DNA of 64,000 nucleotides from Terfezia claveryi (Eukaryota > Ascomycota > Pezizomycetes > Pezizales > Pezizaceae). Positions 11,449 through 21,994 of the stretch are shown here, one piece after another. The stretch spans positions 62,001 to 126,000 of the forward strand of contig WHUX01000025.1 in NCBI GenBank assembly GCA_015179025.1. The letters are read 5' to 3'. The notes beneath the pieces were generated by a model. The model was not told the origin of the DNA. It searched no databases and saw only the letters and a list, made by a program, of their open reading frames with translations. Position numbers and translations under genes: made by a program. Numbering within the stretch: position 1 is the first letter of the stretch; every line of letters begins with the position of its first letter.

Positions 11449-12648
11449 ATTCTCTCCATCATGTCCTATATCTAGTTGCTCTAAGCAATAAATACCTCTT
11501 TCCTGAATATCTGCTCGAGTGTAGCTCAGACTGCCTTGTACCTACATTTGGATATCTTGCCTAATATTAAACTCTGGTTTCGCCCAAGTCCCCATCGCCC
11601 CATCTAGACTCTGGTCTCGCTTAAGTTACCTACTTGCCTCACTTACCTTGCTTGCTTTGCTTGCTCTGCTCGCCTTGCTTGCCTTGCTTGCCTTGCTTGC
11701 CTTGCTTGCCTCACCTGCCCTGCTCGCCTTGCTTGCCTTGCCTGCCTTGCTTGCCCTGCCTGCCTCGCTTGCCCTGCCTGCTTTGCTTGCCCTACTCGCT
11801 TTGCTTGCCCTGCTCGCTTTGCTTGCCCTGCTCACCTTGCTTGCCTTGCCTGCCTCGCTTGCCCTGCCTACTTTGCTTGCCCTGCTCGCCTTGCCTGCCC
11901 TGCTCGCCTTATTTGCCTTGCTTGCCTCGCTTGCCCTACTCGCTTTGCTTGCCTTGCATGCCTTGCCTGCCCTACTCGCCTTGCTTGCCTTGCCTGCCTC
12001 ACTTGCCCTTCTCACTTTGCTTGCCTTTCTTGCTTCACCTGCCTTGCTCGCCTTGCTTGCCTTGCTTACTCTACTCACTTTGCTTGCCCTGCTCGCCTTG
12101 CCTGCCCTGCTCACCTTGCTTGCCTTGCTCACTTTGCTTGCCTTACCTGCCTTGAATGCTCTGGTTGCCTTGCTTGCCCTGCTCACTTTGCTTGCCCTGC
12201 TCACCTTACTTGCTCTACTCGCTTTACTTACTTTGCTTGCGTTACCTACCCTGCTTGTCTTGCTTGCCCTGCTCGCTTTGCTTGCCTTGCTTGCTTTGCT
12301 TGCTTTGCCTACCCTACTCACCTTACTTGCCTTGCCTACCTCGCTTGCCCTACTCGCTTTGCTTTCCCTACTCGCTTTACTTGTCCTACTCACCTTGCTT
12401 GCCTTACCTGCTTTGCTTGCCTCGCTTCCTCGCCTTGCTTGCCCTGCTTGCTTTGCTCATGCCTGCTCCGCCCTGCTCGCTCCTGCCTCCCCTCCCATCA
12501 GTTGTTTAGATATGTCATCCCGCTCGACACTGGCCTTGTTGGAGTTCTGGTCTCGCCCCTAGCTCGTAGCCCTCTTAGCTGACCCCCGACACCCACGTAA
12601 GCCCACTTATGCGAGTGCTGGCCTTGCCCCGCCACTGATTTATAACAA
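11449..12648. other. 1.2-kb segment interrupting the minisatellite
   Basis: Minisatellite units stop at about 11448 and restart at 12649. The intervening DNA has a unique left part (11450-11634) with two near-repeats of ACTCTGGTYTCGC (about 11568 and 11609), a 9-bp array in the middle, and a GC-rich right part with a third TTCTGGTCTCGC (about 12544). CTGATT occurs at both junctions (11446-11451 and 12635-12640) and might be a target duplication or chance. No transposase or RT is visible. Confidence 0.6.
11635..12490. repeat. 9-bp pyrimidine-rich minisatellite
   Basis: Tandem variants of CTTGCCTTG / CTTGCCCTG / CTCGCTTTG, about 90 copies. One strand is almost purely C, T and G, the other G, A and C. 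Because the unit is a multiple of three, both strands carry long open frames (Leu-Ala-Leu on plus, Ser-Lys-Ala on minus); I regard these as by-products, not genes. Confidence 0.9.
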
Positions 12649-12725
12649 TACTCATGTTTGAGATATCTGAATACTCATACTAGAGACGTGTGAATTCACA
12701 TGCTGGAGATATCTGAATACTCGGC
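12649..12725. repeat. remnant of the 23-bp minisatellite right of the interruption
   Basis: About three further units (AATACTCATGTTTGAGATAT, then ACTAGAGACGTGTGAATTCA and so on) with the same phase and variants as the array ending at 11448, showing that the two blocks were once continuous. Confidence 0.85.
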
Positions 12726-13698
12726 TATCAATATTCAATCTATAGTGTATGTTCTCTCCACTAGGAGTGGAATACCTCTATACTTGAGTAGGATTGTATA
12801 ACCTAGAGCAGGACTGGAGTAGGAGTAGATGAGCTAGAGTAAGATTATATGACCTTGAGCAGAATTTTATGAGCTAGAGAAAGGTTTTATAGCTCTGAAA
12901 GGTCTGCTCTGGGCATTGTGGAGCTGGGCTGAGCAAAGCAAAGGTATGGGCTAAACAAAGTGCTATTGTTCTGTATCAGTATTTACTCCATTATCATAGA
13001 AAAAAAAAAAAAAAAAAAAAAAAATGAATTACAGCTCATAACAATGCTAGTACCTCCGAAACAGGCTATGCATACACTAACATCTCTAAGAACCTTGGCA
13101 CCGGAGATGATTTCGGAGATGATTTTGGAGGTGTATAGTTCCAGACTCTCTTCTGATTAAATCGCAGAAGCGAATGCTAAGATTAGACTAGAGTCTAGGT
13201 ATGAGAACAATCTTAATTTATAAATCCTATAAATATTTTAATATTAGAAGTAGAACTTAAATTCTTATAAATAGAACTAATAAAGTTATAAAATATATAA
13301 ATATAAGACAATATTAAAATTTAGATTCTTTTTTTAATATTATAAGTTAAAGTTCTAAATATTTCTAAAATTTCTTAGACTTTAATAATCTTATACTAAA
13401 ATAGCATATTTAATACAACCCCTCTTCTATATACTAGAATCTTTTATTATTATAAGTATATAAACATATAGAAAAGTCTATTTATATATACAATATAGAT
13501 AAATTAATAGTATTTATACTTCTCAATTTTAGCCTATATAGCTTATTACTTTATCTTAAATTTCATGTATTCTAAAGACTTTGATTTCAGGTAAAATCCC
13601 ATGTCATCAGCCCAATTATACAATTCACTATTATAGTATTATCCTTACATTAGGTGGTATTTCAGAATTATTTCAGCAAAATTGTAAACTATACAATA
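12726..13698. other. gene-free stretch; AT-rich block and poly-A run
   Basis: 12770-12950 holds degenerate GAGCTAGAG-type repeats. A run of A lies at about 13001-13024. From about 13195 to 13580 the sequence is strongly AT-rich with TATAAATA-like words, resembling RIP-degraded DNA. I see no gene. Confidence 0.5.
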
Positions 13699-14766
13699 TT
13701 AGGAATTATTACTCTGCGGCTGAATCTTCGCATGCTTGAAATACTTCATCCCCACCCACGCCACAATAACCCAAACCCAGGCAACCACACTAGTCAAAAT
13801 CATCAATGCCGGATAATAACCCTGAATCGGGAACTCCTCATCATTATCCTCCCCGCCCAGAATCCCATTTCCGTCATTCTGTAAAAAGCTCGGGATGGGA
13901 ATTGGATGATCACTGGGTACATCCCAAGCCCATTCCCACACACCGAGAACGCTGCCCATGCCAATGACGAATATTAGCCATGTGCTGAGGAGGATAAAGT
14001 ACCCCCACCAGACAGTATCGGCGAGAGGGTCAATGGAGTCTCGTGGAGCGAGGGGGGGCCATGGGAGGTCAATGAAAGATGCTGGGAAGGAGGGGGAAGG
14101 ACTAGGGTTGGAGTAGCCGTTGTTGATGGCTTCACTAGGTTTGGGGGGAAGGGGGTGAGAAGTGCTGCTGTGGTCTGCTTCGTCATTGGCGTGGTGGGTA
14201 GTGATGACTGTAGGTGAAGGTAGGAGTAAGTTGTTATTGGTTAGGTGTGTATAGGTTTGTGGGGAATGGTGTTCTGCTCCAAGGACCATCCCGGGAGTGA
14301 TAATCCCGAGGCCATTGGTGGTTAGGCTGGACATGAGTACGCCCCGCGTTCGCAGTAGGACGTTTTTTCGGAGTGAGCGACCGCGTTTTCGAGTACGTCT
14401 CACGGGATCAACTTCATTTCCAGTGGGAGAGGCACCATTACTAGCGCTAACAGTGCTACTGCTGAGAGCTGAAGAAGCTGGTGCCCCACCATCATCACTC
14501 CCGTCGGCGTCGACCCAACCAGACCCCCCTCGAGCATCGCCCCCGCTGGATTCTCCGATATCGCAGGTGCCGTTTGGTTGTGGCTTCTCCAGGCTTTCTC
14601 CATGGTCTCGCCTGGCGATTATCTGCGGGTCAATGCTGGTGCCCGTGCCGAGTTCTGACGGCGAGGTCCTACCGGAGCCGGATCGCATGCTTGGGGAGCT
14701 CATGCATGTAGGAACATGGCAGTCGGGGGGAGGGGGGGTAGCCAAATTGGAGCTAAATGCTCGCAA
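13699..14766 (-). CDS. fungal membrane protein with two C-terminal TM segments
   Basis: A single uninterrupted frame of 355 codons. The first ~230 residues are low-complexity, rich in Ser, Pro, Gly and Asp, with a basic patch (RRTRKRGRSLRK, about 125-136) that could be a nuclear or membrane-proximal signal. Two hydrophobic helices follow: WWGYFILLSTWLIFVIGMGS (about 257-276) and LMILTSVVAWVWVIVAWVGM (about 322-341), joined by an acidic loop with a GYYPAL motif just before the second. The paired helices and GYYP motif look conserved, and the topology recalls PIG-P/GPI19-type subunits, but I cannot assign that. It is divergently transcribed from VAM7 across a 548-bp gap. The N-terminal start is the most uncertain part. 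Confidence 0.75.
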   Translation of the reverse strand: MRAFSSNLATPPPPDCHVPTCMSSPSMRSGSGRTSPSELGTGTSIDPQIIARRDHGESLEKPQPNGTCDIGESSGGDARGGSGWVDADGSDDGGAPASSALSSSTVSASNGASPTGNEVDPVRRTRKRGRSLRKNVLLRTRGVLMSSLTTNGLGIITPGMVLGAEHHSPQTYTHLTNNNLLLPSPTVITTHHANDEADHSSTSHPLPPKPSEAINNGYSNPSPSPSFPASFIDLPWPPLAPRDSIDPLADTVWWGYFILLSTWLIFVIGMGSVLGVWEWAWDVPSDHPIPIPSFLQNDGNGILGGEDNDEEFPIQGYYPALMILTSVVAWVWVIVAWVGMKYFKHAKIQPQSNNS

Positions 14767-15314
14767 CTGTTAGCAAAGAACTTGGGGACAGCGTTCGTGG
14801 TGTTTTCCAAATACAAAAGGGCTTGTGGGCTGACAAGGAACTAGGTATGCCCCGACACTTTTGCAGCATAAAATCTGCTGTACCTAAGCTTTGGAGATGG
14901 ATCTGCTACGGTATATGCAGGGAAATCCATGGGTTTCTGGAGGTCTCTTACCTCTTGCCAAGCCAAGTCACCTGCGTCATTTATCGGAGTAGGTACATAC
15001 AGTACATATGTAGGAGTCATTTCATGGCGATGACATATGTGCACCCGCATCTCATTACTAGTACCTAACCCCCTTTCTCTCCTGCATATCCTCCGCCGCG
15101 CTACTTCCCTTGTTGCGATGCACAATAAGCTAGGTAGTCCCAATTATTCTGAAGCATCGAATCTCCACCTGTGAATCGCTACATCTTTCCCTCTGCAGGA
15201 TTATTAAGGGTCTGTTATATCTCAAGAGAGAAGCCTGAGTAGAAAGCTGGCTGCGAACTAGCCCAAAGAGCCTGAGGAAGCGAGGAAGAAGCTCACGATC
15301 ACCTGCGCCCCAAC
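14767..15314. promoter_or_regulatory. shared divergent promoter region of the two-TM gene and VAM7
   Basis: The two start codons face away from each other across 548 bp with no other gene, so the region must hold both promoters. It contains TACATACAGTACATATGTA-like words (about 14993-15012). I see no strong TATA box or named factor site. Confidence 0.5.
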
Positions 15315-16603
15315 ATGTCTCTCAAGCTCAGCGTCCCGACTGCCTCCATAGTAGACACCACCGACAAGCCTTATACTGTCTACAACATCCTGTACGTCCA
15401 CTCCCCTTACTTCTCCACTCCATAGCTAACTCCTTGCGGCCCACATACAGCGTCCGCCTTCCCCTCCGCGAACATACCCTCTCAAAACGGTATTCCGAGC
15501 TCCTCGACTTCCACCAAACCCTCACAACCCATGCCAGCATCCCACCACCCTCTTCCTTCCCCCCCAAGTCATACTGGCCCCGCACCATCACATCCCCCTC
15601 CCTCACTGAAGACCGCAGACAAGCTCTTGAGCGCTACCTCCAATCCATCCTCGAGTGCCCCGATCCTCGCTGGCCAAACTCCTCCGTCTGGAGACAATTT
15701 CTCAACCTCCCCCCTTCCTGGTCTGCCGGGTCGTCGAGTAGTCCCAATGGAAAAGGCTCAATCGGGGCTACGAGCGGTGCTGGGGGAATTGCGGCTATTG
15801 CGAGTACAGGGCAGCCTGTCACTGATGCGGGGTTGTGGCTGGACGTCCATAGAGAACTCAAAGCATTACTGCACGACGCGAGATTGTTCTTGAGTAAGCG
15901 CGACCAGGCGGTGAGTCCGGCAGAGCAGCACGAGAGTGCTGCTGGGGCGAAAAGGTGCATTGTAAAAGCCGGGGGTATCTTAACGGCGTTAGAGAGTAGG
16001 TTATGGCTGAGGTTTCTGCGACCACGGCCGCAAAAAGAGGGAGCAATGAGTCGGGTAACGGGGCGAGCGATCTTGGTGAAGGAGAGATCAGAAGGAGGAA
16101 GGACCTCCTTGTCTCAGCAAGAAAAGAGCGTGAAGCACTCGAAACACTAGCACACAGTCTTGCGTCTAAACGGTCGAACGCAAAAAGCACCACTCCCAGT
16201 GCAACCGCAGCAGATAAAGCGAATCTCTTTGGTGGGGGCGCAAGTACTGGCGGGGGAAGGCGAGTACTAGGGGTACCGCTACCGGAAACGGAGAGAACTA
16301 GAGAGCTAGATAACGATGGAGTCTTACAATTGCAAAAACAGTATTTGAGAGACCAGGACCAGGATTTGGAAAGTATTCTCAAGACGGTGGTTAGGCAAAG
16401 GGAAATTGGCCAGGCCATTCATCAGGAGTTGGAAGAGCAAATTGTCATTTTGAATGCTCTGGATCAGGATGTTTCGAGGTATGTGATGTATTGGTAGAAA
16501 AGAGGAATTGGGTTGAACGCACTTGGATGGGATGCTAACTTGTGTGTGTAGGGTAGATTCGAAGCTGCAGATTGGGGGAAAGAGAATGAAGAAGATTTCA
16601 TAA
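15315..16603 (+). CDS. VAM7: vacuolar SNARE Vam7 (PX domain plus Qc-SNARE)
   Basis: Vam7 is recruited by PI3P through its PX domain and supplies the Qc helix for vacuole fusion. Exons: 15315-15391, 15451-16478, 16552-16603. The first intron (GTACGT...TACAG, branch GCTAAC) and the last (GTATGT...GTAG, branch GCTAAC) are convincing. The PX domain (about residues 1-115) shows KRYSELLDFH and PSSFPPKSYWPRT. The C-terminus is a SNARE helix (LQKQYLRDQDQDLESILKTV, then IHQELEEQIVILNALDQDV) ending GGKRMKKIS. The frame changes near 16000: the upstream frame runs to GILTALESR and the downstream frame resumes with LGEGEIRRRKDLL. A 38-nt intron (GT at 16000, AG at 16036-16037) would join them into 372 residues; otherwise there is an indel. 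Function is confident, the middle junction is not. Confidence 0.88.
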
Positions 16604-17520
16604 AAGGGGCGTTTATTATGGTGGTGGTTGGGGTGCCAGAGTGTGAGTGCTGATACTAATATATCTTTGTGATTGCACCGCGAGGGGCGATATATGTACA
16701 ATGAGCTGGGGTTATGATGCCTTCTTTTTATGATTCTACATTCTGCACTGAAGACGGCGTTCAAATAGTTTCACTCACCACGGCGTTTTTTTTTTTCCTT
16801 TTTTTTTCTTTTTTCCTATACTGAGAGGCTACTTGAAGGTTGCAGTATATTGTGTTTTTCTTTCTTCTGAGGTGGTTCCATTTAGGTGCGATATTGTGGT
16901 TGTTATGTGGACCTGAAATGTTTAATTTTTTGGGAGGGTTTTGTTGACAGTGGGTCTTTCCTTAACTTAACCCCGCCATCACATCATTGGAGATTTTACC
17001 AACGACGAGCACCTCAGCACGCACTTCATAACTCCAGCCGCTATCCAATTGACATACTCCATTATCTAAGATGGTTATTCAATATGCCATCGCTATTTTC
17101 GAAACTGCTGTTTGAATTCTAACACATGCTGTCATTGTTGGAATACTCTCACAGTAACACAAGGCGTATGGGCAGGGAAGAACAAGGCCAAATGGAGGCA
17201 ATCTGGTAGTAGCGTAGGGCTTCCTAATGAGGCAGTTTGGATCATGGTCAGGAAGGATAAAAGGGCTGGAACTCGCTGGCGAAGGAAATGGGGCAGTGCA
17301 CTAGGACCATAGCATTCAGACTATAGCGATATCTAGATAACTCTGCAGAATATACTCTTGTTTTATTACTCTATCAAAATTCCTCCGTTCATAACCTCGT
17401 AATCTTACAGTTATGCCTCGCAAATAACTTCAAGATGACCGGCTCAACGGCACGATCAGCGAAACGTGGGAAATATTCTCACGTGACATAAGCCGACATC
17501 ACGGGAGATGCAGGAACAAC
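16604..17520. other. intergenic, VAM7 3' side
   Basis: Contains poly-T tracts at about 16787-16815. The short open frames here have no coding character or recognisable similarity. I see no gene. Confidence 0.5.
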
Positions 17521-18318
17521 AAGTGGAGTCCCGTTATAAGAAACCCCCGTTATAAGAAACCCCCGTTATAAGGAACCTCCCGTTATAAGAAACAGTGCTC
17601 CGGTCCGGCCAGAATTTGTATGGGAAAATAAGAAACCCTCGTTACTAGCAGGTTTCTTAAGTATTCGCTTAGTAATACATATAAAATTGTGAGTTTCTTA
17701 TAACGAGTTCTAAACGAGTTGAGCCAAACATATTGTGCAAATTGTTTTATCACTAGTACACATTCAACTACAACATTTCGGGCCTTATTTTACATATCTA
17801 CACCCAGTCAATTGTGATCAATTGTCATTTGGTTACGCTCCTACAAGTTCACTATACCCAAGCTACCTATGCCACACAAGGATATTCAAACTCGCTAGGC
17901 ATGGAGTCAGAAGGAGCGGGATGATATTTGCAATCAACGTACACTACATCCTGGGCATAGCTATCAAGAGATAAAGCAGTGGTTCAATATGAGCTGGCTC
18001 CCCTACATGAGTCAGATTCTGGGGGCGGTGATACTCCTCTTATGCAGCTGCGCTTGAAGGCCTGGAAACTCTACGTCTTTTTCGTCTCCAAAATTCCCAT
18101 GTTAATGCACGGAAGGGCGAGCAGCTAGAGGCTCTTCTGTATAGAGAGAAGCGGGATATTGAGGGGTTACAACGCATGGCGCGAGGCAGAAAACAGCAAA
18201 CAACAATTACTGATTTTTTGGGACCTCGCTCGGACATTTCTTAATTTTATGTACATATCCCGATATAAGAAACCTCCCGGGCGGTCCCGAGGGGGTTTCT
18301 TATAACGGGACTCCACTG
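17521..18318 (+). mobile_element. pogo/Tigger-type DNA transposon, internally deleted (about 0.8 kb)
   Basis: Terminal inverted repeats: left AGTGGAGTCCCGTTATAAGA (17522 on), right its complement ending ...GGGACTCCACTG (18318). The CAGTGGAG...TATAA style is that of pogo/Tigger elements. A TA follows the right end (18319-18320) but the left flank is AC, so the expected TA duplication is not intact. Inside the left end CCCGTTATAAGAAACC is repeated four times (17530-17592). The interior keeps only both ends of a transposase, so the element could move only if helped by a full copy elsewhere. Confidence 0.85.
17869..18244 (+). pseudogene. deleted pogo-type transposase: CENP-B-like HTH start joined to C-terminal tail
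   Basis: From 17869 the frame reads MPHKDIQTR, a stop, then WSQKERDDICNQRTLHPGHS and YQEIKQWFN, the look of the CENP-B-type N-terminal helix-turn-helix. It then jumps to AAALEGLETLRLFRLQ and ends KQQTTITDFLGPRSDIS with a stop at 18242, the usual C-terminus of fungal pogo-like transposases. The whole DDE catalytic core between these parts is missing. Confidence 0.75.
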
Positions 18319-18412
18319 TAGTTGGGCAGATATGGTATGAAACCAGGAGCCGAAATGGCTAATTAAGCAAGGAAGGAAAAAGATAAAAAGCTGGGAATAG
18401 ACAGCGGAAATT

Positions 18413-18817
18413 GCGAAGAGCTAAAGTACCGTATGTAAGTGTTTATGAATGCTAATGAGTTCACTGATTGATGTGTCGTATCACAAATGCTCACTGACCT
18501 CCAGAAGCTGAGAAAACTTAACCTCAATTCTTTTATCAAGGTTTTGAGTTTTAATCTCCATTCTCGTTTCGAGCCGTTCATACCAAGGCTAATAGGCTAA
18601 GTTAGCAGTATCCATCATTGACCGATTTGGAAACAACTCTCCCAAGTCTGCTGGTTCACGCTTTGCCCATTCCCGTTCCCTTCCTCACCCGGGGTGGAAT
18701 CAATCACACCACCCAGTGTAGAACCCCCTTCTACAAATATGGTACGGCGGAACAATGATGATCTGATTAGAGATGTGTACCCACCATCCTAGGATGAAAC
18801 AATCTGAGTGCATTCAT
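18413..18817 (-). pseudogene. broken copy of the small two-exon gene at 30147-30590
   Basis: Aligned by eye to the 30.1-30.6 kb gene over about 400 bp, including the intron with its CTAAC and TTAG. The start MNALRLFHPRMVGTHL is kept but is followed by TAA; a 2-nt length change then shifts the frame. The internal Met is lost (ATG to ATA), and the splice donor region is changed (GAGAGTTG against GAGGTTTG). The exon-2 peptide PWYERLETRMEIKTQNLDKR is still recognisable. Same orientation as the other copy, about 12 kb away. Confidence 0.8.
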
Positions 18818-18830
18818 ATCATGTTGTGAT

Positions 18831-19930
18831 ACGGCAGGCCGTTGAGTTGAATTATGGTTGTAATGTGATTCAAACTTTAAGTTAGCAGATGGCTTCCTAG
18901 CACTCCTGTTCTTGGCGTCTTTGCCAGCTGCAAGGCACTAGAAGTGCTTTTGACGCGAGCGAAGGAAGGAGAATAATCTCAACACCAAAGAAGCACCGGC
19001 ATCCATACTTGACGAATAAGTCAAATTCGAGGATACCCTTATAGGTAAGCTTCAATGAACTACATCCAGGACTGCTCCATATGAGTAGACCGCAAGCAGG
19101 ACCTGCCCCGGGATCCAGATCGGAATCGGAATAAGAGCCCTACACTCAGAATTCTCACCAAACATCCGGTTCCAAACGAGACGAAGCCGGCAAACAAGGC
19201 CACCACTGGATATCCCCGAACTAGCTAGAAGCCCCAGTCCACAGCCAACAATACTCCCACCAGCGATCATGTCCAAAGAACGATCCATCCTAAAAATTGA
19301 ACCCAAACTCGTCGGGCAACTCAATTATGCACAATTGGATACTCTCCATTGAACAGATCCTAAGCCTCTACGACCATGACGATGGGACCATGTGGGATAT
19401 TGGAAAAAGACAGACCCCGGTCCCAGCATGAAAGGGAAATCAGTAAATGCCACCTCAGTTCAGCAGCGAAGAGTCAACAACTTCGCCATATTAAACCATG
19501 AAAAGAAACAGCGAGTCCGTGGCTGTTGATAACTTGATGTTATTGGACTAGCCAGGACAGCTAAAAAGCATATGATGAGCCCAAAGCCAAGTACGAAGGC
19601 AAACCTGTTAGCATCTCAGGGACACTTTTATCCAATCTGATTAAACTCTCCTACAAATGCTACCATCGAAGAACACAATAAGTGAATTCAACTGGAAATG
19701 GAGCTTCGTCACTGGTGGATGGTATGTATGTGTAGAAGTTACGTTTGAAGCTGCAGGATAGATCCTTGAAGTACTAGAAGTTTCACGGTCTGGTGGATAC
19801 TTAAGTATATAGATGCGGGCTGGAGGAACGGATACCAAGTTCAAAAATAAAGACCAAACAGTGCCACACTCTTCGCAACGTTCATCCAGAGTACTAGTAG
19901 GTAAGTAGCTTGTAGTTAGTTTGGCTTGCA
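18831..19930. other. intergenic; no gene recognised
   Basis: Two minus-strand open frames of 90 and 96 codons (19052-19324, 19641-19931) have no recognisable domain, and one ends in a transposon terminus. I do not support them as genes. Confidence 0.45.
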
Positions 19931-19933
19931 CTA

Positions 19934-20661
19934 CAGACGACTCTCGTTAGAAGCATATCGTCGGGACGGAGGGAAATATGCTTATAACCAATATATGCTT
20001 ATAGCTAGAGAAATTTATTACTAGGTAAGAAAGCCTGCGGAAGGACACCATAAATAGTAAACATGCATACAAATAACAGAGAGACATCAGGAAGAGGAGG
20101 AGTATGCTCCGGAAGGACCCAAAAAATCAGTTATCCTGTGTTGGACATGCTGCCGCCTGCGTTCCATCTCCTGGATCTACATCGGAGGGCCCTCGAGGAC
20201 TTTTCGGATTGAGGATTTAACTAATTTGAGAGTATGTAAGCTCCTTATTGGGGTTTTGTGCTTCAAACCAGCGTTTAATATAGCGCCAGGTAGTCCCCGG
20301 GTTTTCTGCGGCATACGTTTGGATAGCTTGTCGCTCATTCTCTGACCATGCTTGTCGTTGCCTCGTTGCGAACATGTAGAGATCCATGAGAATTAGGCAT
20401 TTGAGCTTGTCGAGTAAATAGTAGTAAGGGTTGTTCCTAGTATGTTACTATAGATTCAACTTGTACGTTTATTTCTTATCGATAAACATCCAAATATGGC
20501 AAGGCGCTTCTCTTGTTACAAGCATATGTATGGTGACTAAGCCAAAAATATAAGAATATTCTAATAACGAAAATATGCTTATTTACTATGTGGGACTGCC
20601 GAAGGTATGCTTGTAACCAATATATTCTTATATCTGATATGCTTGTAACGAGAGTCGTCTG
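19934..20661 (-). mobile_element. second pogo-type DNA transposon, internally deleted (728 bp)
   Basis: Perfect 16-bp terminal inverted repeats CAGACGACTCTCGTTA, extended imperfectly to AAGCATAT, bound the element, and TA lies directly outside both ends (19932-19933 and 20662-20663), the expected pogo target duplication. Subterminal GCTTATAACCAATATAT-like words recur near both ends. The interior keeps a transposase N-terminus and a C-terminal scrap. The terminal sequence differs from the element at 17521, so it is a separate family. Confidence 0.9.
20217..20375 (-). pseudogene. pogo-type transposase N-terminal DNA-binding part
   Basis: A 52-codon frame contains RQAWSENERQAIQTYAAEN, TTWRYIKRWFEAQ and LTYSQIS, matching the layout of a CENP-B/pogo N-terminal helix-turn-helix, then a TAA that looks like a Q-to-stop change (ILNPKS follows in frame). 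Downstream in another frame RITDFFGS recalls the C-terminal (I/T)TDF(L/F)G motif of these transposases. The DDE core is absent. Confidence 0.7.
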
Positions 20662-20663
20662 TA

Positions 20664-21694
20664 GCCCCTCCACAGGCTTGTAGTACCCCTACGACATGTA
20701 GCCTCTCCTAGAGTTCGGTGTCGAGACTATATGACTGAATCTGATAAGGGTTGAACTGCATCACGAAACCTTGACAACCTTTACTTCCGGTGCAACTTCT
20801 GATCTATGTGTATATTGTATTGAAAAGGGTCCTCTGCTGTCCGGATTCGGCTTTATGTTGGTATACTATAACTCTCGACCAACATGCTCCTTGAATCCAC
20901 CGGGGTTCCGTGTGGCTCCTCATAGCCCCCCTAACGGGGCTGCATAGGAGTAATAAGTATTTTAAAAAAAAAAAAAAAAAAAAATCGACCTAACATGCTC
21001 TTTTCGCATTCCCTTTTCAATCTAAGCCCTCTCATAGTAAATTCCAAGTTCTAGCTTTAGAATCATATCCTATTTTTATAGCATATTGATAGTAAACTGG
21101 ATTTTGCATCGTGAATTGAGTTTAGAATCTACCTTTCAGATCAGTACACTCACCCCAGCAGTCAGTATAACCAACATTGTCACCAGAACTATAAACCTCA
21201 CTTCTGCCGTTTCAAGCCACTGTTTACGAACCCCTATTGTTTAACTATGCCAGCTCATGTAGAACTACGAGTGGGGCAAAGCTTCACACCCCACCAATTG
21301 AGTAGTGGCAGGTGTTGCCCTTGTTAACTAGGACTGTAGAATTTTATGTTGCGGTGAGAATTCCATCTACGTGGATTGAGTCCCAAAACTAATCTGAAGG
21401 GCAATAGAAGGGATCAAATCACCAGTTTGGAGGGGAATGAGCATATAAAAAAGTCTTGTGGTTTGGTTTGGTGATTGAACTGGGTACATTTGATCAATGC
21501 ACATTGATTTGTTGATTGACATATGCTTTCTTTGCACACCTTGAACACCTTTATCTAGAGGAACCCAGCAACCAGCTCTGAAAAAGGTTCCACTACAACT
21601 GTATGTAATAAGAGAGGTTCAGCTATAATATTACCGCCCAAAGCGCGATGCAGGTAGAGGCTATCAGACGAAAGAGAGAAAATCACTCTCCTCC
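20664..21694. other. intergenic with a poly-A run
   Basis: An A-run lies at about 20964-20983. It sits 3' to no visible gene and may be the tail of a vanished retroelement or slippage. No coding signal otherwise. Confidence 0.45.
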
Positions 21695-21994
21695 CTCTTT
21701 CAGGCCCTCGAGTGTGATATTACTTGGAGCCCCTCGGTACATGGAATGCATTTTGATATATCGAAAACCGAACTCTTCCACTTCCCATGGAAGAAACTCC
21801 TCCCCTCGAGTGTTGAATTGAAGGGTTTATCGCAGGGTTTTAAAGGTAGTGATATTCGGAGCAGGCATGTTTGGAATGTTGGTCGGTTATGTTCTGAGTA
21901 TGGAGTTACCGAGGATGCTGATGTTCTCGGGTATTTAAAGGCCCACTATTGTCTTCTTCTCTGTCTTCTTTTGACCATTAGATTCTTGAGATAG
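21695..21994 (+). pseudogene. possible fragment of a non-LTR (LINE) reverse transcriptase
   Basis: The plus-strand frame reads LFQALECDITWSPSVHGMHF followed by DISKTELFHFPWKK. The pattern HGMxFDxxKTELxHF is typical of the region after the RT catalytic motif in fungal Tad-like LINEs. Only about 50 residues match the style; the rest is unplaced, and no YADD box or poly-A tail is near. A short, uncertain relic. Confidence 0.4.

Noticed and set aside
11626..12562. Long open frames of 255 (minus) and 304 (plus) codons
   Set aside because: They are produced by a 9-bp tandem repeat; the proteins would be Ser-Lys-Ala or Leu-Ala-Leu monotony with no domain.
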